The notes under the pieces are model-generated. The model did no database searches, had not been told where the DNA came from, and saw nothing but the letters and a program-made list of their open reading frames with translations. Below are positions 5,218 through 7,412 of a DNA stretch of 7,412 nucleotides, in pieces. Both the position numbers and the translations under genes were made by a program. This DNA comes from Clostridia bacterium. Lineage in GTDB: Bacteria > Bacillota > Clostridia > DUPQ01. The stretch's first letter is position 1; each line of letters opens with the position of its first letter. The stretch is taken from NCBI GenBank assembly GCA_030592355.1, contig JAUVJE010000123.1, positions 1-7,412 of the forward strand. Direction: 5' to 3'.

Positions 5218-6810
5218 TTAGTTTAAGTTAATTTCTGCTATAAAACTTTTATATTCTTTATTTTTACATTTTTCTTTATATTCACTTACTGCTGATTCAA
5301 CAGTTTTTCTCATTGAGAATACATCATCAAGCAACATTGTGAAATTATCCGATATTCTATTTCTTATAGGATCAGGCATTATGAGGTTACCTTCTTCATC
5401 ATATGCATCTTCCTCGTATTTATTAATTATTATTTGTTTCATTGAATTGTAGTAATGCAAATCACTATTGTGTTCTTCAATTACTCTGGCCATTTCATCA
5501 GTATATTTTTTTATTGATTCAGAAATACTTATGCTTTCTTCATTCATGGTTCTTGAAATAAAAGATTTTTCATCCCCAATATCTTTAATAATATTTATTT
5601 GTACCGGTGTCAACATTGTCATATGGGAATATTTTTCATCCTCTGGTTTTTTAATAAAATATTTCTCTGTTTCTTCGTAATGATATCCGTTTATACCATA
5701 ATTAAATATTGTAAGGAGCTCATCATCAATAAAAGCTTGATTAATAAAGAAATTCAGTTTTTCTTGTATATCTTCAGTATCTCTTAATACTGCAATTCCC
5801 TTTGATTGGTTATATACAAATAACAAATTTTCAGTATTTGTTCCCTCAAGATAATAACCTAAACTCATCATATCTTTATAATCAACATACATCCCTGAGA
5901 TGCTCCTATACTGTTTGGTTATTTCATTTAAGGTCATATTCCGTTCCTGTGAATAGAATACTAATTCGTTATCCAGTAAATATCGTATAAATCCCAAGCT
6001 TTCAATAAATTCATCGCTAAATGCTATATCTTCATATTCATTATTCTCCTCATTGTATACTAAATTCTGCATCCCGAATATATTCGGGTAACATCCGTGA
6101 GCAATAAAAATATCAATTAAATTAAAGCATGTCATACTACTGGCCTTAGGAATAAAGAATAGTGCAGGCTGCCTTGTATCATCTGCCGAATCTGATTTTT
6201 TTACGGCCCATGCAAGTTTTTCAAATTCAACAATGGTTTTCGGAATACTAATTTCTAATTTATCCAACCACTCCTGATTGTACTTCCTGTACGTGCATTG
6301 TAAATCTTTATATATAGGCAACGCCCATATATTTCCATCATCGTCAGTAAAATCGGAGATAGTTTTCTGATCAATAACACCAAACCCATCAATATTCTCT
6401 AAATACTTGTTCAGTGGTGTAATCATATTGCTGTCGCGAAGGATTTTAATCATACTCTGCTCAGGAATATAAAATAGCTTATCTGTTTCAATTGAATTTA
6501 ATATCACCGTATCTAATGACCAGTCTACATATTTCAATTTAAAATTTATATTCCCGCTTTTACTTATGCAATTCTCCCATTCATCAAGTATTTTTTTCGG
6601 CATTTCTTCTTCATTATATGTAACAAAATTAATGCGTCTAAGATGAAAAGGGACAGGATAGTACAATTCGATACTCAATTTATCCGGAAGTAAAATTTTC
6701 GAGGAGTTCTCCGGAGAAACAACTACATCAGTTTTTACTATTATATTGCAACCAGCTATAGAAATTGCAACTATTATAATTAGTAAAAGAATAATTTTTA
6801 ATTTGTACAT
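5218..6810 (-). CDS. Extracellular solute-binding lipoprotein, Lpl-like, family 1
   Basis: This 530-residue precursor has a lipoprotein signal peptide (MYKLK, then a hydrophobic core) ending in the lipobox SIAGC, with Cys21 as the lipidation site. The mature protein would be anchored outside the membrane as the binding component of an ABC importer, probably for an oligosaccharide. The solute-binding fold shows at DDDGNIWALPIYKD (156-169) followed by YRKYNQEWLDKLEISIPKT (173-191) and EFEKLAW. The C-lobe has YGINGYHYEE (371-380), the Gly-rich motif typical of Lpl-type binding proteins, and a closing helix TVESAVSEYKEKCKNKEY (503-520). The specific ligand cannot be told. The start is set by AGGA (complement of 6817-6820) 6 bases upstream. 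It lies 10 bases after a paralogous gene in one operon. It is markedly AT-rich. Confidence 0.85.
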   Translation of the reverse strand: MYKLKIILLLIIIVAISIAGCNIIVKTDVVVSPENSSKILLPDKLSIELYYPVPFHLRRINFVTYNEEEMPKKILDEWENCISKSGNINFKLKYVDWSLDTVILNSIETDKLFYIPEQSMIKILRDSNMITPLNKYLENIDGFGVIDQKTISDFTDDDGNIWALPIYKDLQCTYRKYNQEWLDKLEISIPKTIVEFEKLAWAVKKSDSADDTRQPALFFIPKASSMTCFNLIDIFIAHGCYPNIFGMQNLVYNEENNEYEDIAFSDEFIESLGFIRYLLDNELVFYSQERNMTLNEITKQYRSISGMYVDYKDMMSLGYYLEGTNTENLLFVYNQSKGIAVLRDTEDIQEKLNFFINQAFIDDELLTIFNYGINGYHYEETEKYFIKKPEDEKYSHMTMLTPVQINIIKDIGDEKSFISRTMNEESISISESIKKYTDEMARVIEEHNSDLHYYNSMKQIIINKYEEDAYDEEGNLIMPDPIRNRISDNFTMLLDDVFSMRKTVESAVSEYKEKCKNKEYKSFIAEINLN

Positions 6811-6820
6811 ACTCTATCCT

Positions 6821-7412
6821 CTAGTTATTAAGCTTATTGAAGTATTCAGAATATTCAGCATTATTGCATTTCTCCCTATATTCTTTTATAGCTTCATCAA
6901 CCGTTTTGTCCCCTGAAAAGACTTCCCCTAGTAAACTAATAAAATTCATTGATATCTGTAAATCAATCGGATATATTTGAATGCCTTCTTTTAACGAATC
7001 ATTTTTTAAAGATTCATCTATATGAATACGTTTCAATAAATCATAACTATATATATTCCCTTTGTTGTTTTCACGTGCTTTTAAAAAAAGAAGATACCCC
7101 TTTTTTACTAAGTCAGCCCTTTGACTATTTTCTTCATAAGTCTTTCCTTCAATATAAATATCTTTTTCATTTTCAATTGATGACAAAATATTAATTAAAA
7201 TTGGTGAAAATAATATCAACCTTCCATTATTTTCTAAATACTTCATATAGTATGTTTCAAATTCATCATAATGATAACCTGATACTCCATGATTTAATGC
7301 AGTTCTTATTTCTTCATCTACAAAAGCTCTTTTTGTGAAAAACTCGATTTTCTCTTTTACATTTTTTGTGTTTTTAAGTACAGCAACACCATTTAAATAA
7401 ATATTTTCAAAA
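6821..7412 (-). CDS. C-terminal part of a second solute-binding lipoprotein, 5' end outside the window
   Basis: The frame is open from the TAG at 6821-6823 to the window edge, giving 196 visible residues. An internal Met codon at 7246 is not the start. Upstream codons keep matching the neighbouring lipoprotein: GVAVLKNTKNVKEKIEFF against GIAVLRDTEDIQEKLNFF, and HGVSGYHYDEFETYY against YGINGYHYEETEKYF. The C-terminus also matches (LLGEVFSGDKTVDEAIKEYREKC). So this is the C-lobe of a paralogous family 1 solute-binding protein. The spacing between the GYHY motif and the final helix is nearly equal in the two, so this half of the gene looks intact. Signal peptide and lipobox are expected beyond the edge but are not seen. 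The promoter of the pair is also outside. Confidence 0.82.
   Translation of the reverse strand, partial: FENIYLNGVAVLKNTKNVKEKIEFFTKRAFVDEEIRTALNHGVSGYHYDEFETYYMKYLENNGRLILFSPILINILSSIENEKDIYIEGKTYEENSQRADLVKKGYLLFLKARENNKGNIYSYDLLKRIHIDESLKNDSLKEGIQIYPIDLQISMNFISLLGEVFSGDKTVDEAIKEYREKCNNAEYSEYFNKLNN

Noticed and set aside
1..7412. CRISPR arrays, insertion sequences, tRNA or rRNA genes
   Set aside because: I saw no regularly spaced repeats, transposase-like proteins, terminal inverted repeats or cloverleaf/rRNA-like sequence on either strand.

Overview
This looks like a chromosomal segment from a low-GC Gram-positive anaerobe of the class Clostridia. The evidence is strong purine-rich ribosome binding sites, a divergent lexA/yneA-type SOS locus with CGAAC-N4-GTTCG operators, Lpl-type solute-binding lipoproteins and a MetH-like homocysteine methyltransferase barrel. 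I cannot name the species from the sequence; a cellulolytic-clostridium relative is a guess only.

Layout. Positions 1-33 (minus) may hold the first codons of a gene leaving the window on the left; 34-217 is a gene-free stretch ending in an extended -10 promoter. Positions 218-2758 (plus) form a tight four-gene cassette: a five-helix Yip1-like membrane protein, a second small polytopic membrane protein, and two exported proteins. The two exported proteins share one unusual C-terminal module: a small-residue hydrophobic segment, an Ala/Pro linker and an amphipathic region ending in MLTDEGRSYASGK. The first is little more than signal peptide plus module; the second adds a roughly 170-residue extracytoplasmic, probably beta-rich domain. 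I recognise no described function for the cassette, and it is the best candidate here for an undescribed system.

Positions 2761-3981 (minus) encode a zinc-type homocysteine S-methyltransferase barrel followed by only the start of a MetH pterin-binding domain. It ends 2 bp from the cassette, tail to tail. It has its own promoter with a dyad just downstream of the inferred transcription start. Positions 4089-4382 (minus) encode a LysM cell-division inhibitor of the YneA type, divergent from lexA (4525-5139, plus). The 142-bp region between them holds both promoters and three LexA boxes, a textbook SOS switch: LexA represses itself and the division inhibitor until DNA damage triggers its self-cleavage.

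Positions 5218-6810 and 6821-7412 (both minus) are tandem paralogous solute-binding proteins in one operon. The downstream gene is complete with a lipobox; the upstream one is cut by the right edge. No permease or ATPase gene is in view. This stretch is visibly more AT-rich than the cassette at the left.
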